The notes: generated by a model not told the origin, from the sequence alone. 38,220 bases of DNA from Coriobacteriaceae bacterium (GCA_031256895.1 JAIRPR010000102.1:1-38220); one strand, 5' to 3'; positions 8,863 to 18,719 are shown, numbered from the stretch's first letter. Program-made: numbers and translations.

Positions 8863-10077
8863 TTATTTCAGGCCTGATACCGGGTCGGGTGGCGCGGCGG
8901 GCGGCAGGAGCTTGATGACGTGTGGCTCGAAATCGAGCAACTCAGCAAAGGTTATCCGGGTTCCCAGCTCAAGGCAGTGCTTCAAGCAGACATCGGAACA
9001 GGTGCCACACTGCACGCATTCGGCCATAGAGAACTCCAGGTAAGCCTTGTACGTTCCATCGTCTTTGCGGCTGGCATGTATCCCACCGCTGACGTGGTTC
9101 TTCCTTCGTGCGTTCTTCTTCGCTTCCTCGGTGCCTTCCTCGACAAGCTTGAGGGCGCCTGTGGGACAGAAGACCGAACACATGCCGCAGGCATTGCATA
9201 CCGCGGTATCTATGGCGGGGTTGCCCCAAAGGCGGGTCTCGCATCCGGCGATACGAGGAAGGCCCACCTGGTCGAGCGAGTCAAGGATGCCCATCCTTCG
9301 GGAGGCGTTGAATCGCGGAAGTGTCCCTTCGGCAGAGATGCCAAGCCGTTCCCGCAGGCTGAGGGTCTTTTCTTCCTGGTTCTTCTTGAGGATGTTGACC
9401 ACCGTTTTCCCGGCAGCATCTTTGGCGCGTCCCCGGGTCTGCGAGAAGAAATCCCTTCGCGACACCCCATAGAGCCCTGACGTGTCCTTGAGCACCATGT
9501 CTTCGGGAAACGCTTGGTCGCGTTCGAGGCGTGCGGGGCTCCCGAAGGCTTCAAGCAAGGTGTTCACCGAGGTCGCAGTGGCTTCGATCCCCGGGATGCA
9601 AGCACGGAACCTGCAGGTGTCACAAGTTCCGTCAACCGCCACGATGCGCGATATTCCCTGTGCTGCCAAGGCAATCAACAGGTTCTCTTCCAAACGGGCC
9701 AAACAAGGGACCTCAACGAACCTTTGTGGGTCGGCCCTGCGCTTCGCGGCTATCCGGGCACAGGCGATGACCACCCGGCCTTCGTCTTTTCCGCAAGCAG
9801 CTGCAAAGGATTGCGCCAATTCCTCATCAAGGGGACGCAAGGGGATCAGCGCCTCGGTCGGGCACACGACCGTGCAAGCCCCACAGGCGACGCAGGCCTT
9901 GTTGTTCAGTTCAAGGCTGTTCCCCTCTATGGTGAAGGCTTCTGTCGGGCATGCTTCCTGGCACTTGCGGCAGCGCACGTTGCGGTTGCGCACCACCACG
10001 CAACGGTTGGCAGCCACATAGACCGCCTTGCTCTCGAGTGCTTCGGCTAAATCGACTATATCGATGATACTGGGCAT
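8863..10077 (-). CDS. Multi-cluster 4Fe-4S ferredoxin-type protein
   Basis: Four CxxCxxxC-type motifs: CRKCQEACPTEAF, CVACGACTVVCPTEAL, CNACGMCSVFCPTGAL, CVQCGTCSDVCLKHC. Start at 10077 (MPSIIDIVDLAEAL) avoids overlap with the upstream stop. Confidence 0.9.
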   Translation of the reverse strand: MPSIIDIVDLAEALESKAVYVAANRCVVVRNRNVRCRKCQEACPTEAFTIEGNSLELNNKACVACGACTVVCPTEALIPLRPLDEELAQSFAAACGKDEGRVVIACARIAAKRRADPQRFVEVPCLARLEENLLIALAAQGISRIVAVDGTCDTCRFRACIPGIEATATSVNTLLEAFGSPARLERDQAFPEDMVLKDTSGLYGVSRRDFFSQTRGRAKDAAGKTVVNILKKNQEEKTLSLRERLGISAEGTLPRFNASRRMGILDSLDQVGLPRIAGCETRLWGNPAIDTAVCNACGMCSVFCPTGALKLVEEGTEEAKKNARRKNHVSGGIHASRKDDGTYKAYLEFSMAECVQCGTCSDVCLKHCLELGTRITFAELLDFEPHVIKLLPPAAPPDPVSGLK

Positions 10078-10084
10078 GGCCTGG

Positions 10085-11581
10085 TTATCCGTCCAAGAAG
10101 GACCGCTCAATGGCGGCCAGTTCCTCGGGTGTGTTGGCGTTGATGAAGCAACCGCCCATTGGTTCGACCTCGAGTACCTTGGTCTGGGGGAACTCGAAGA
10201 CCTTCACCTTGTTGAAGAAGGCCTGTGCCCGCTTGTCCCCCTGATCGAGTATCTCCTTGATGATGGGGATGCAGTCGTCCTTTCGATACATCGCGTGGAA
10301 GGGCTCGAAGCCGTGCTTGTTGACCGGCACGACCACATCGGCTCCGGTCTCGGTCATGGTGTTCGCTTCGGCAACCACTAAAGCGGGCGAAGCGAACACC
10401 ATGTCACAAGCCACAATGGCCACATACGGGTTGGTGGCTGCCTGGAGCGCCGTGTACAAGCCCGGCAAGGCGCCACGCGAATCGAACACGTCACGTACCA
10501 GTTTGATGGCTAGATGCGGAAACTCTGTTTTCAGGAACTCGAGGTTCTCGGGCTCGTTGGTGGTGATTATCATCTCGTCGGCAATCTGGCTCAGGCGTTC
10601 GACCAGGCGGGAAATAAGCGGGCGGCCGGCAAAGGGCACGGTGGCCTTGCTGCGGCCCATGCGGCGGCTTTCGCCGCCTGCCTGGATGGCCACGCTCACT
10701 CGGGGGCGGATGAAATGCTCTTCGACGAAATCGGCCAATCCTTTGGTGTCCTCAAGCGAAAATGCCGCAATGCCATAAGACTGTGCCGCCGCAAATGCCT
10801 CTTCGATGTCGGTGATGACCGCGATGGTTTCGGCAGTCGGAAGCTTGTTCGAGATATCCACGTGGTCGGGGGTATGCACCGTGAACTTCTGCAAGACGGA
10901 ATCCGGAATGGCAGCGGCTTGGCTGAGGGCAGCACCCGAAGCCGTGCCCGAAGCCGTGCCCGCGGCCGCACCCGTGGCCGCGGCTGCGGCCGTGCCCGAA
11001 GCCGCACCAGGAACCGTGGCCATGGTCGCGTTTGCACCAGGAGCCGCGCTCGCGGCAGTCCCTGCGGCAGCGCCAGGGACTGGCCCAGAGCCATAGACCC
11101 CTTCTGCCTTCTCCCGTGCTATGATTCCGCGTGTCATCTGCGTGAAGTCGGTGCCCAAAGGCCAGCCTTTCTCTGCCCCTTCGGCAAATACCGAAGCCAC
11201 ACGGCTGTCCGCATCGTTGGCCGCCCTCATTATCTCGATGGTGGGCAGGTTGCTCTTGCGGTAGCCTTCCACGATAACAATGTCGTGGCCGGGCATGTTG
11301 CGGAGAAGCTCCGAGCACTCCATTTCGCCCTCGATGGTCTTGATGCAGGCCATCTGACCAGGAGCCGCAATCACCGTTTCACTGGCACCTGCTGCGCGGT
11401 GCCGGTAGGAATCCTTTCCCGGATAATCGATATCGAAGCCCCTATGCGAATGATGCTTGATGGAACCGACGTCATAGCCACGTGCGACCAATTCTGCTGT
11501 CAGGCGCTCGACACGTGTCGTCTTCCCCGAGTTATGCCGCCCCACAATGGAGATGGCCGGGCTGGGTATAGGTACTTTCAT
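10085..11581 (-). CDS. Fused molybdopterin-guanine dinucleotide biosynthesis protein MobB-MobA
   Basis: N-term ISIVGRHNSGKTTRVERLTAELVARGYDVGSIKHHSH...DSYRHRAAGA (MobB P-loop); C-term VAIQAGGESRRMGRSKATVPFAGRPLI...ACDMVF (MobA). Confidence 0.93.
   Translation of the reverse strand: MKVPIPSPAISIVGRHNSGKTTRVERLTAELVARGYDVGSIKHHSHRGFDIDYPGKDSYRHRAAGASETVIAAPGQMACIKTIEGEMECSELLRNMPGHDIVIVEGYRKSNLPTIEIMRAANDADSRVASVFAEGAEKGWPLGTDFTQMTRGIIAREKAEGVYGSGPVPGAAAGTAASAAPGANATMATVPGAASGTAAAAATGAAAGTASGTASGAALSQAAAIPDSVLQKFTVHTPDHVDISNKLPTAETIAVITDIEEAFAAAQSYGIAAFSLEDTKGLADFVEEHFIRPRVSVAIQAGGESRRMGRSKATVPFAGRPLISRLVERLSQIADEMIITTNEPENLEFLKTEFPHLAIKLVRDVFDSRGALPGLYTALQAATNPYVAIVACDMVFASPALVVAEANTMTETGADVVVPVNKHGFEPFHAMYRKDDCIPIIKEILDQGDKRAQAFFNKVKVFEFPQTKVLEVEPMGGCFINANTPEELAAIERSFLDG
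10890..11105 (-). repeat. Ala/Gly/Thr-rich degenerate tandem repeat inside the MobB part
   Basis: GSGPVPGAAAGTAASAAPGANATMATVPGAASGTAAAAATGAAAGTASGTASGAALSQAAA; DNA repeats of gccgtgcccgaa / gccgcaccc type. Confidence 0.88.
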
Positions 11582-11598
11582 AACAGGAACCTCACAGG

Positions 11599-12195
11599 CT
11601 AGTCGGCGTGGATGCGGTTGATGACCTGGATATGTATCCCCTCCATGACATCGAGTGCCTTTTCGTGGAGCGCTTCGTCAAAAGAGGCGGTTGCGGAAGC
11701 GTCCACAATAACGGGCACTTCAGGGACAGCTGTCTTGGCGATGACGGCATTCGCCAAGACACAGATGTTGGATACCAAACCCACCAGCTCGATGCTCGAA
11801 AAAGGAAGCGTTCCATGCTTTGCGGCTTCAAGCTGCCTGCCTTGCAGGTACTCCAAGAGGCTCAGTGAACCGAAGCTCGGCTTGGTGAACACCTGGTCGC
11901 CCTCATCTTGCAGGACGGCCACCTTGCCGAAGAGCCTTGCGCCTTCTGTCCCGGTGAGGCAATGCTCCACGGGAAGGTTCCTTCCTTCCAGGGTTTCCAG
12001 GTAGCTTGGTCCATGCGTGTCCAAGGTGAAGGCAACCTCGTCGCCTGATGCCCGGTACTCGGCTATCTTTTCGGCGATGGGGCCTTCCAGCGCCTCGGCG
12101 CCCGGAAAGCCCAAGGATCCGTTCACAAAATCGTTCTGGTAATCCACGACCAGCAGCAGGCGCTTCGCTTCGACTGCTGCACCTTCCTTATACAT
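11599..12195 (-). CDS. Isochorismatase-family cysteine hydrolase (nicotinamidase-like)
   Basis: LLLVVDYQNDFVNGSLGFPGAEALEG...DTHG...HCLTGTEGARL...ELVGLVSNICVLANAVIAK. Confidence 0.92.
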   Translation of the reverse strand: MYKEGAAVEAKRLLLVVDYQNDFVNGSLGFPGAEALEGPIAEKIAEYRASGDEVAFTLDTHGPSYLETLEGRNLPVEHCLTGTEGARLFGKVAVLQDEGDQVFTKPSFGSLSLLEYLQGRQLEAAKHGTLPFSSIELVGLVSNICVLANAVIAKTAVPEVPVIVDASATASFDEALHEKALDVMEGIHIQVINRIHAD

Positions 12196-12487
12196 AGGCC
12201 TCCTTCTCCTTCAATGCCTCAAGCGCTCGGGCATAGCCGCCCGATCCATAGCTCAGGCATTTTGAGACCCTTGCCACCGTGGTCGCCGAAGCACAGGTCT
12301 TTTTGATGATGGTGGCATAGGACTTCCCTTCGCTGAGCATACGCGCCACTTCGAGGCGTTGGGTTATTTCCTGTATCTCCCTTATGGTGAAAAGGTCATC
12401 GAGCAAAAGACTGATGTCTTCCCGTTCATTCAGCCTGGTAAGAACGGTCAAGAGGTTGTCCAGTTCGCTGTTCTGCAGATCCTTCAT
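12188..12487 (-). CDS. YerC/YecD family TrpR-related regulator
   Basis: MKDLQNSELDNLLTVLTRLNEREDISLLLDDLFTIREIQEITQRLEVARMLSEGKSYATIIKKTCASATTVARVSKCLSYGSGGY; overlaps the hydrolase gene by 8 bp. Confidence 0.92.
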   Translation of the reverse strand: MKDLQNSELDNLLTVLTRLNEREDISLLLDDLFTIREIQEITQRLEVARMLSEGKSYATIIKKTCASATTVARVSKCLSYGSGGYARALEALKEKEAYV

Positions 12488-12609
12488 ATCCTTCCCTTCA
12501 TCCTTGGGGCTTGGGACGGCTTGCAGACGCAAGACCCGTGTGCGGGTTTCGTCAAACCGGCCATATACGTCCACTTCCCTCTCATCATTTCACTGCCTTC
12601 ACTATCCTG

Positions 12610-12745
12610 TTTCCCTTTGCTTCCGCTTCGCTGCCGTCATTCGTCTTTGCTTCCCTATCGCTGCCGTCACTCGTCTTTGCTTCCGCTTCTTTGCCCGCAC
12701 TGGTTGTTGCCCGCATTCGTTGTTGCCCGGACGCGTCTTTACTTG
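12610..12745. repeat. Intergenic tandem array (30-bp x3, then 16-bp x2) reaching the cimA stop codon
   Basis: ctttgcttccgcttcgctgccgtcattcgt / ctttgcttccctatcgctgccgtcactcgt / ctttgcttccgcttctttgcccgcactggt / tgttgcccgcattcgt / tgttgcccggacgcgt / ctttacttgccc. Confidence 0.9.
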
Positions 12746-14349
12746 CCCATCCTCATCAGGCCATAATCAAGGGCATCCACCAAGGCGTTCCAAGACGCCT
12801 CGATGATGTTCTCGGAAACGCCTACCGTGCCCCAGCTGCCTTGTTTGTCGCGAGAAGTGATGACCACACGCGTTATGGCGCCGGTCCCCACGTTCTCGTC
12901 CAGGATGCGTACCTTGAAATCGACCAGCTCTATTCCTTTTACGTCTGGGTAGAACTCGGTGATGGCCAAGCGCAGGGCGTTGTCGAGCGCACCTACAGGG
13001 CCTGCACCTTCGCCGGTTGCCACGAAGCGCCTCTTACCCACGTGTATCTTGATGGTTGCCTCGCTCATGGCATCCTTCGCCCAAGCCCCGGTGTCTTCCC
13101 GGTCATCAACGATGACCCGGAAGCTCTCAAGCTTGAAGTGGGGAGTGAAGCCTCCCAAAAGGCTGCGGATAAGGATGGCGAGCGACCCGTCGGCCACCTC
13201 GTAGCTGTAACCTTCCTGTTCACGGCGTTTTATCTCGTCAAGTATCTTCTGCACGGGCGCATCGTCGACGGAAAGGTCTATGCCTAAGGTCTTGGCCTTG
13301 GCAACAAGCGAAGCTTTGCCGGCAAGCTCGCTCACCAGCATCCGCGTCATATTGCCCACCGTGGATGGGTCGGCATGTTCATAAGCCTGAGGGAAGCGCG
13401 CTATAGCGCTGGCGTGCAAGCCCCCCTTATGGGCAAAAGCCGAAGCGCCCGTATAGGGGTGATGGCTGGGCACCGCCCTATTGCAGGTCTCCGCAACGAA
13501 CTGCGCAACACCGGTCAACTGCCGCAGTCGGTCAGGTCCGACGCAAACATAGCCCATCTTCAGCTCAAGGTCGGCAATGACGGTGAGGATGTCGGCATTC
13601 CCGACCCTCTCCCCGAATCCGTTCACGGTGCCCTGCACGGTGGTCGCCCCCGCCCGGACCGCAGCCAGGGTGTTTGCCACCGCGCAGCCGGAATCGTTGT
13701 GACAATGGATTCCCAGGGCAGCCCTCGGAACCACCGATGCCGCTTGCCGGACCATCTCTTCGACTTCGAAGGGCAATGCCCCGCCGTTGGTCTCACAGAG
13801 GTCGATCGAGTCGGCACCGGACAGGTAGGCTGCTTTCAAACATTCAAGCGCATAATCGGCGTTGGCCTTGAAGCCGTCGAAGAAGTGCTCGGCATCGAAG
13901 ACCACCCGCACGCCCTGGGACTTCAAGTAACTGACCGAATCGGCTATCATGCGCAGGTTCTCATTCAGAGTGGCCTGCAAGGCATGGATGACCTGCTGAT
14001 CCCAGGTCTTCCCCACTATGGTGACCACTGGTGCGCCCGATGTCAAAAGGTCGGCAAGCCCGGCATCGTTTTTTGCGGCCACACCCTTCTTGCAGGTCGA
14101 TCCGAAGGCCGCGATGCGCGCATGCTTCAAGGGAAGGCGCTGGACTTCCCGGAAGAAGGCGATGTCCTTGGGGTTCGAAGCAGGGTATCCGCCCTCGATG
14201 TAATCGATGCCGAACCCGTCCAAGCGCTCGACGATGCGCAGCTTGTCCTCAAGGGAAAGAACGATGCCTTCGCTCTGTTCGCCGTCCCGAAGGGTGGAAT
14301 CGTAGGTGTGTATCCTGTGCTTGGCCAAGCCTAGACCTCGGTCAGCCAA
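12739..14349 (-). CDS. cimA: Citramalate synthase
   Basis: HRIHTYDSTLRDGEQSEGIVLSLEDKLRIVERLDGFGIDYIEGGYPASNPKD...; HMG-CoA-lyase-like domain plus LeuA C-terminal-like domain; adjacent to an ilvE-like gene. Confidence 0.93.
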   Translation of the reverse strand: MADRGLGLAKHRIHTYDSTLRDGEQSEGIVLSLEDKLRIVERLDGFGIDYIEGGYPASNPKDIAFFREVQRLPLKHARIAAFGSTCKKGVAAKNDAGLADLLTSGAPVVTIVGKTWDQQVIHALQATLNENLRMIADSVSYLKSQGVRVVFDAEHFFDGFKANADYALECLKAAYLSGADSIDLCETNGGALPFEVEEMVRQAASVVPRAALGIHCHNDSGCAVANTLAAVRAGATTVQGTVNGFGERVGNADILTVIADLELKMGYVCVGPDRLRQLTGVAQFVAETCNRAVPSHHPYTGASAFAHKGGLHASAIARFPQAYEHADPSTVGNMTRMLVSELAGKASLVAKAKTLGIDLSVDDAPVQKILDEIKRREQEGYSYEVADGSLAILIRSLLGGFTPHFKLESFRVIVDDREDTGAWAKDAMSEATIKIHVGKRRFVATGEGAGPVGALDNALRLAITEFYPDVKGIELVDFKVRILDENVGTGAITRVVITSRDKQGSWGTVGVSENIIEASWNALVDALDYGLMRMGK

Positions 14350-15263
14350 TCATAGTAATCATCGACCTTCCCATATGCCACCTTGAAGAACTGTTCCTGC
14401 AAGGCACGGGTCACCGGGCCAGGCTTCCCTATGGGGCGCTCATCGATGCTGGCCACCGGGGTGACCTCGGCAGCAGAGCCTGTCATGAACACCTCGTCGG
14501 CCACATAGAGGTCTGAACGGGTCAGGCTTTCCTCTATGGAAGGGATATCCAGGTCGTCTGCCAGACAAAGCACGGTGTCGCGCGTAATGCCTTCAAGGAC
14601 GCCATCGGAAAGAGGGGGTGTGGAAAGGATGCCGTCCCGAACGACGAAGAGGTTCTCCCCTGTTCCTTCGCATACCAAGCCGGCCTCGTTCAACATGATC
14701 GCCTCGGCATAGCCATGGGCTTTTGCCTCAAGTTTGGCAAAGATGGAATTCATATAGGATGCGGTCGATTTCATCGCAGGTGGCAGCGCATTCACCGAAC
14801 GTTGGCGCCAAGAAGACACGCCGACGGCCACGCCGTTCTCGAATGCCTCTTCGCCCAGATAGGCGCCCCAAGGCCACACCGCGATGACCACATCGACCGG
14901 AGCCCCCGTAGGGTCTACCCCCATGGTGCCATAGCCGCGGTATACCAGCGGCCGGATGTAGCAGGCCTTAAGGCCGTTCTTGCGGATAAGCTTTACCGTG
15001 GCATCGCACAGCTCGTCCACCGTGTAATCAAGGTCTATCATGGCTATCTTGCAGCTGCGATGCAGGCGCTCCATGTGCTCCCGCAAGCGGAACACATAGC
15101 TCTTCTGGGAATCAGGGTCCTGATAACAGCGGATGCCCTCGAAGACCGCAGAGCCGTAATGCAGCGAATGCGTAAGGACGTGTGTGGTAGCCTGTTCCCA
15201 GGGAACCATTTCCCCGTTCTTCCAGATAAAATCAACTGCGCTGAATCCTGCCATGTCGCACAT
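14331..15263 (-). CDS. ilvE: Branched-chain amino acid aminotransferase
   Basis: FSAVDFIWKNGEMVPWEQATTHVLTHSLHYGSAVFEGIRCY...EAIMLNEAGLVCEGTGENLFVV. Confidence 0.93.
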   Translation of the reverse strand: MCDMAGFSAVDFIWKNGEMVPWEQATTHVLTHSLHYGSAVFEGIRCYQDPDSQKSYVFRLREHMERLHRSCKIAMIDLDYTVDELCDATVKLIRKNGLKACYIRPLVYRGYGTMGVDPTGAPVDVVIAVWPWGAYLGEEAFENGVAVGVSSWRQRSVNALPPAMKSTASYMNSIFAKLEAKAHGYAEAIMLNEAGLVCEGTGENLFVVRDGILSTPPLSDGVLEGITRDTVLCLADDLDIPSIEESLTRSDLYVADEVFMTGSAAEVTPVASIDERPIGKPGPVTRALQEQFFKVAYGKVDDYYDWLTEV

Positions 15264-15517
15264 CCCTTCTGTATCGTTGCAAGGCGGCTTGGCTTCGGTG
15301 CGTGCAGCCCCCGCCTGAGGCCGGGCGCCGGTGAAGCGCCCTACTTGCTCTGGCGATGGCGGCCAAGTACGTTTCGGCGGCCTCGCCCTTCAAACGATAT
15401 TGTACTCTAAGAGGCTAAAGTACGGAACAGGATTGCGGAAACTCTGCCGCAAAGGGTGTGCGGAAGAGCTGGATCAGCATGGGCCGCATGAGCCGCACAA
15501 GGAAGGAATGGAGTGGT

Positions 15518-15602
15518 GGAACGCGTGGCCGGGCATCACGGGGTGCGGGCACTCGGCCGAGGAACGCGTGGCCGGGCATCACGGGGTGCGCGATGCCCGG
15601 CC
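15518..15602. repeat. 30-bp direct repeat (x2, period 43 bp) with an 11-bp-stem hairpin
   Basis: ggaacgcgtggccgggcatcacggggtgcg at 15518-15547 and 15561-15590; GGCCGGGCATC (15570-15580) pairs with GATGCCCGGCC (15592-15602). Confidence 0.85.
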
Positions 15603-15667
15603 TGAGACTGAGCGGTTGTTATGGGTCTTCACTTGTCGGCCTGGCTATCGGCCTGGCCTTCAACCAC

Positions 15668-17764
15668 TTAGGTGTAGAAGAGGATGTCGTTGTAGGTGGG
15701 TACCGGCCAGTGTGCGCGGTCGGTCAGGCGCTCCAGGCCGTCTATGGCATGACGGAGCTTCTGCATCAGGGGGATGACCTCTTCGGCATAGGCGCTTGCC
15801 TTCTCTTGCTCGTTCTCGATATCGCGTACCCGATGATGGGTCTCGTCAAGGGCCTCCAAGTGCCCAGCTGCCTCATCAATGCCGGACAAGAGACGTTTGA
15901 GCTGTGCTTCCTGATGTGCAAGCGGCGCATCGGGCGAAACCGCCTTGATGGCGGTGATGGTGGCAGCAAGGGAAGCGGCATATTCGTTGATGGCCGGCAG
16001 GAAGGTGCGGCGTGCCATGCGCTTCATCACGCGTGCCTCAATATTGAGCGTCTTGTTGTACTTCTCAAGCTTGACCTCATAGCGGCTCTTGATCTCGGCT
16101 TCGCTCAGCACCTCGAAGGCCTCGAAAAGTTCGATGCTCTTCTTCTCTATGAAGCAAGGCAATGAATCCGCCGTCGTCTTCTTGTTGGCAAGACCGCGCT
16201 TTGCGGCCTCTTCTTCCCATTCCTGGCTGTAGCCGTTGCCGTTGAAGATGATGCGCTGATGTTTGATGAGGGATTCCCTGATGTATTCGATGGCAGCGGC
16301 CTCGAATTCCTGGCCGCTCTTGCCCTCGAGCGCGTCTGCGAATTCCTTGAGGCTCTTCGCCATGGCGGTGTTCAGTATCATATTGCAATCAGACAAGTTC
16401 AGGCTCGAGCCCGGCATGCGGAACTCGAACTTGTTGCCGGTGAAGGCGAAGGGGCTGGTGCGGTTGCGGTCGGTGTTGTCCTTGAGGAAGTTCGGCAGCA
16501 CCGCCACACCCAGGTCCATGGCTACCTTCTCCACGTTGTTGTAAGCGCCTTCCTGGCCGGTGATAAGGGCTTCCACGATGGCGTCGAGCTCGTCGCCCAG
16601 GAATATGGACACGATTGCCGGGGGCGCCTCGTTGGCACCGAGGCGGTGGTCGTTGCCGGCCGAGGCCACGCTCATGCGCAAGAGCTCTTGGTAGTCATCG
16701 ACCGCCTGGATGACCCCGGTCAAAAACACCAGGAAGCGCAGGTTGTCCATAGGGGTGTCGCCCGGGTCGAGCAGGTTGGTCTTCCCAGCCGAGACCGACC
16801 AGTTATTGTGCTTGCCCGAGCCGTTTATCCCCTCGAAAGGCTTTTCGTGCTGGAGGCAGACCAGGCCGTAGCGAGAGGCCAGAAGACGCATCTTTTCCAT
16901 CGTGAGCAGGTTCTCATCGACAGCGCGGTTCACGTTGGTGTAGATGGGGGCAAGCTCGTGCTGGGCAGGGGCAACTTCGTTGTGCTTCGTCTTGGCCGAA
17001 ACGCCCAGTGCCCACAGCTCATCGTCGAGCGTCTTCATGAACTCGTTCACGGTAGGCCTGATGGCGCCGAAGTAATGCTCTTCAAGCTCTTGGCCTTTGC
17101 AGGGCGGGTATCCAAAAAGGGTGCGCCCCGTCAGGATGAGGTCTTGACGTGCGGCGTAGTCCTTTTCGGAGATGAGGAAGTATTCCTGCTCCGAGCCAAC
17201 GGTGGTGGTCACCCGCTGATGGGGCTCCCCAAAAAGAGCCAGCACGCGGTTGGCTTGATCCTCGACCGCGCTCATCGAACGCAGCAGCGGGGTCTTCTTG
17301 TCAAGCGCCTCGCCGGTATAGCTGCAGAAGGCAGTGGGGATGCACAGCACCTCATCTTTGATGAAGGCATAGCTGGTGGGGTCCCATGCGGTATAGCCGC
17401 GGGCTTCGAAGGTGGCCCGCAGACCGCCTGAAGGGAAGCTTGAGGCATCCGGTTCGCCCTGGATAAGCTCCTTGCCCGAAAAACTCATGATGGCTCGGCC
17501 ATCAGGGCAGGGGTCGAGGAAGCTGTCGTGCTTTTCCGACGTGATGCCTGAGAGAGGTTGGAACCAATGGGTGTAATGCGTGGCGCCTTTCTCAATAGCC
17601 CATTCCTTCATGGCATGGGCTACCACGTTGGCCACCTCTAAATCAAGGGGTTCACCATCGCGTATGGTTTTGAGCAGGCTTTTATACGTTGCGGAAGGAA
17701 GCCTTTCCTGCATCGTATGCTCGTTGAACACCATGGAACCGTACAGTTCTGAAATATTCGACAT
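15668..17764 (-). CDS. glnN: Glutamine synthetase type III
   Basis: 698 aa; [17 protein letters not shown]...[21 protein letters not shown]...[22 protein letters not shown]...[13 protein letters not shown]...[20 protein letters not shown]. Confidence 0.96.
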   Translation of the reverse strand: MSNISELYGSMVFNEHTMQERLPSATYKSLLKTIRDGEPLDLEVANVVAHAMKEWAIEKGATHYTHWFQPLSGITSEKHDSFLDPCPDGRAIMSFSGKELIQGEPDASSFPSGGLRATFEARGYTAWDPTSYAFIKDEVLCIPTAFCSYTGEALDKKTPLLRSMSAVEDQANRVLALFGEPHQRVTTTVGSEQEYFLISEKDYAARQDLILTGRTLFGYPPCKGQELEEHYFGAIRPTVNEFMKTLDDELWALGVSAKTKHNEVAPAQHELAPIYTNVNRAVDENLLTMEKMRLLASRYGLVCLQHEKPFEGINGSGKHNNWSVSAGKTNLLDPGDTPMDNLRFLVFLTGVIQAVDDYQELLRMSVASAGNDHRLGANEAPPAIVSIFLGDELDAIVEALITGQEGAYNNVEKVAMDLGVAVLPNFLKDNTDRNRTSPFAFTGNKFEFRMPGSSLNLSDCNMILNTAMAKSLKEFADALEGKSGQEFEAAAIEYIRESLIKHQRIIFNGNGYSQEWEEEAAKRGLANKKTTADSLPCFIEKKSIELFEAFEVLSEAEIKSRYEVKLEKYNKTLNIEARVMKRMARRTFLPAINEYAASLAATITAIKAVSPDAPLAHQEAQLKRLLSGIDEAAGHLEALDETHHRVRDIENEQEKASAYAEEVIPLMQKLRHAIDGLERLTDRAHWPVPTYNDILFYT

Positions 17765-17791
17765 AGTCCTTTTCGCTCCTCACTTCTTCTT

Positions 17792-17958
17792 CCTGCCGCA
17801 CACGGCACGTCTGCAACCGAATTCTCCTGCCGCACACAGCACGTCTACGACCTTCTTTTCCTGTCGCACGCAGAATGCCTGCAAGCGGTTTCTCTGGTCG
17901 CACACACGATGTCTGCGACCGGCGTTGCCTCTTACACGCAGGATGCCTGCGACCTACG
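17792..17958. repeat. Degenerate 34-bp tandem array upstream of glnN (about 5 units)
   Basis: Units start at 17792, 17826, 17860, 17894 and 17928; unit 4 carries the dyad GGTCGCA-cacacgatgtc-TGCGACC. Confidence 0.9.
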
Positions 17959-18159
17959 TATCCGCTTTTCCGCTTCCGGTGGGTGCCTCATGCCTTTCCC
18001 GCACAGCGTGCCCGCCGCAATCAAACGATTCTCTGACACACCTTATCAGAAGCGCACACCGAAGCAAACGAATTTTTTCATGCATACAAACTAAAGATGG
18101 AATGTTTCTAATTGTTTTCAAAGGGGAAAACTCATTGTTTCTCCCCTCATTTTCCTTAT

Positions 18160-18445
18160 CTGCCCCGGCTGCCCCTGGTGCCCTTGGTGTTCCGGCTGCC
18201 CGGCTGCCCCTGGTGCCCTTGGTGTTCCGGCAGCCCCATTGCCCGGCAGCCCCGTTGCCCTGGCTGCCTGGCTGCCCCGGCAGCCACTGGCGTTCCAGCT
18301 GCCCGGCAGCCCCGTTGCCCTGGCTGCCCTAGCTGCCCTGGCTGCCCCTGGTGCCACTGCTGCCCGATTGTCCGGTTGCCCCGGCAGCCCTGGCTGCCCG
18401 ATTGTCCGGTTGCCCCGGCAGCCTCATCCGATCTGTGGCTGTTTT
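18160..18445. repeat. Low-complexity array of about 9-bp units (gctgccccg/gctgccctg), collagen-like on the minus strand in places
   Basis: ccggctgcccggctgcccctggtgcccttggtgttccggcagcccc...; minus-strand reading includes GQPGQLGQPGQRG. Confidence 0.8.
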
Positions 18446-18545
18446 CCATGCTTTCTTTATTTATTCGCTACGAATGCTTGCTTTTTTGCTACGAAACGCT
18501 ATCTTCTTAATCGGTGAACGTTTTTGGGCATCTTGCCCTTCATAA

Positions 18546-18590
18546 AAGCCGAGACCCACAGGCAGGGGTCTTGGCTGCGGGTCTCGGTTG
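18546..18590. terminator. Putative hairpin terminator
   Basis: CCGAGACCCaCAG...CTGcGGGTCTCGG; on the minus strand it is followed by CTTTTATG. Confidence 0.45.
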
Positions 18591-18719
18591 GGCCAGGGGG
18601 CTTTCCTTTGAGCGGCTAGAGTGGAGGAAAGCCTCGGCAATAACAGGTGAGGATTGTTCATAAAACCTTGCGCTTCTACGTTGTACCCGTGACAAACACC
18701 TCGAATGGCCTGTGCGCAA

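Noticed and set aside
10514-11602. 362-aa plus-strand ORF opposite mobB-mobA
   Set aside because: Antisense to a well-supported gene; its Arg/Gly-rich stretch is only the complement of the Ala-rich repeat.
13375-14334. 319-aa plus-strand ORF opposite cimA
   Set aside because: Antisense shadow frame of a conserved gene; no domain recognised.
16259-17431. 390-aa plus-strand ORF opposite glnN
   Set aside because: Antisense to a clear glutamine synthetase III gene; long open antisense frames are expected from high-GC codon bias, and the translation shows no recognisable domain.
17786-17960. Possible CRISPR array upstream of glnN
   Set aside because: 34-bp units are contiguous and degenerate, with no spacers of unique sequence and no cas genes nearby.
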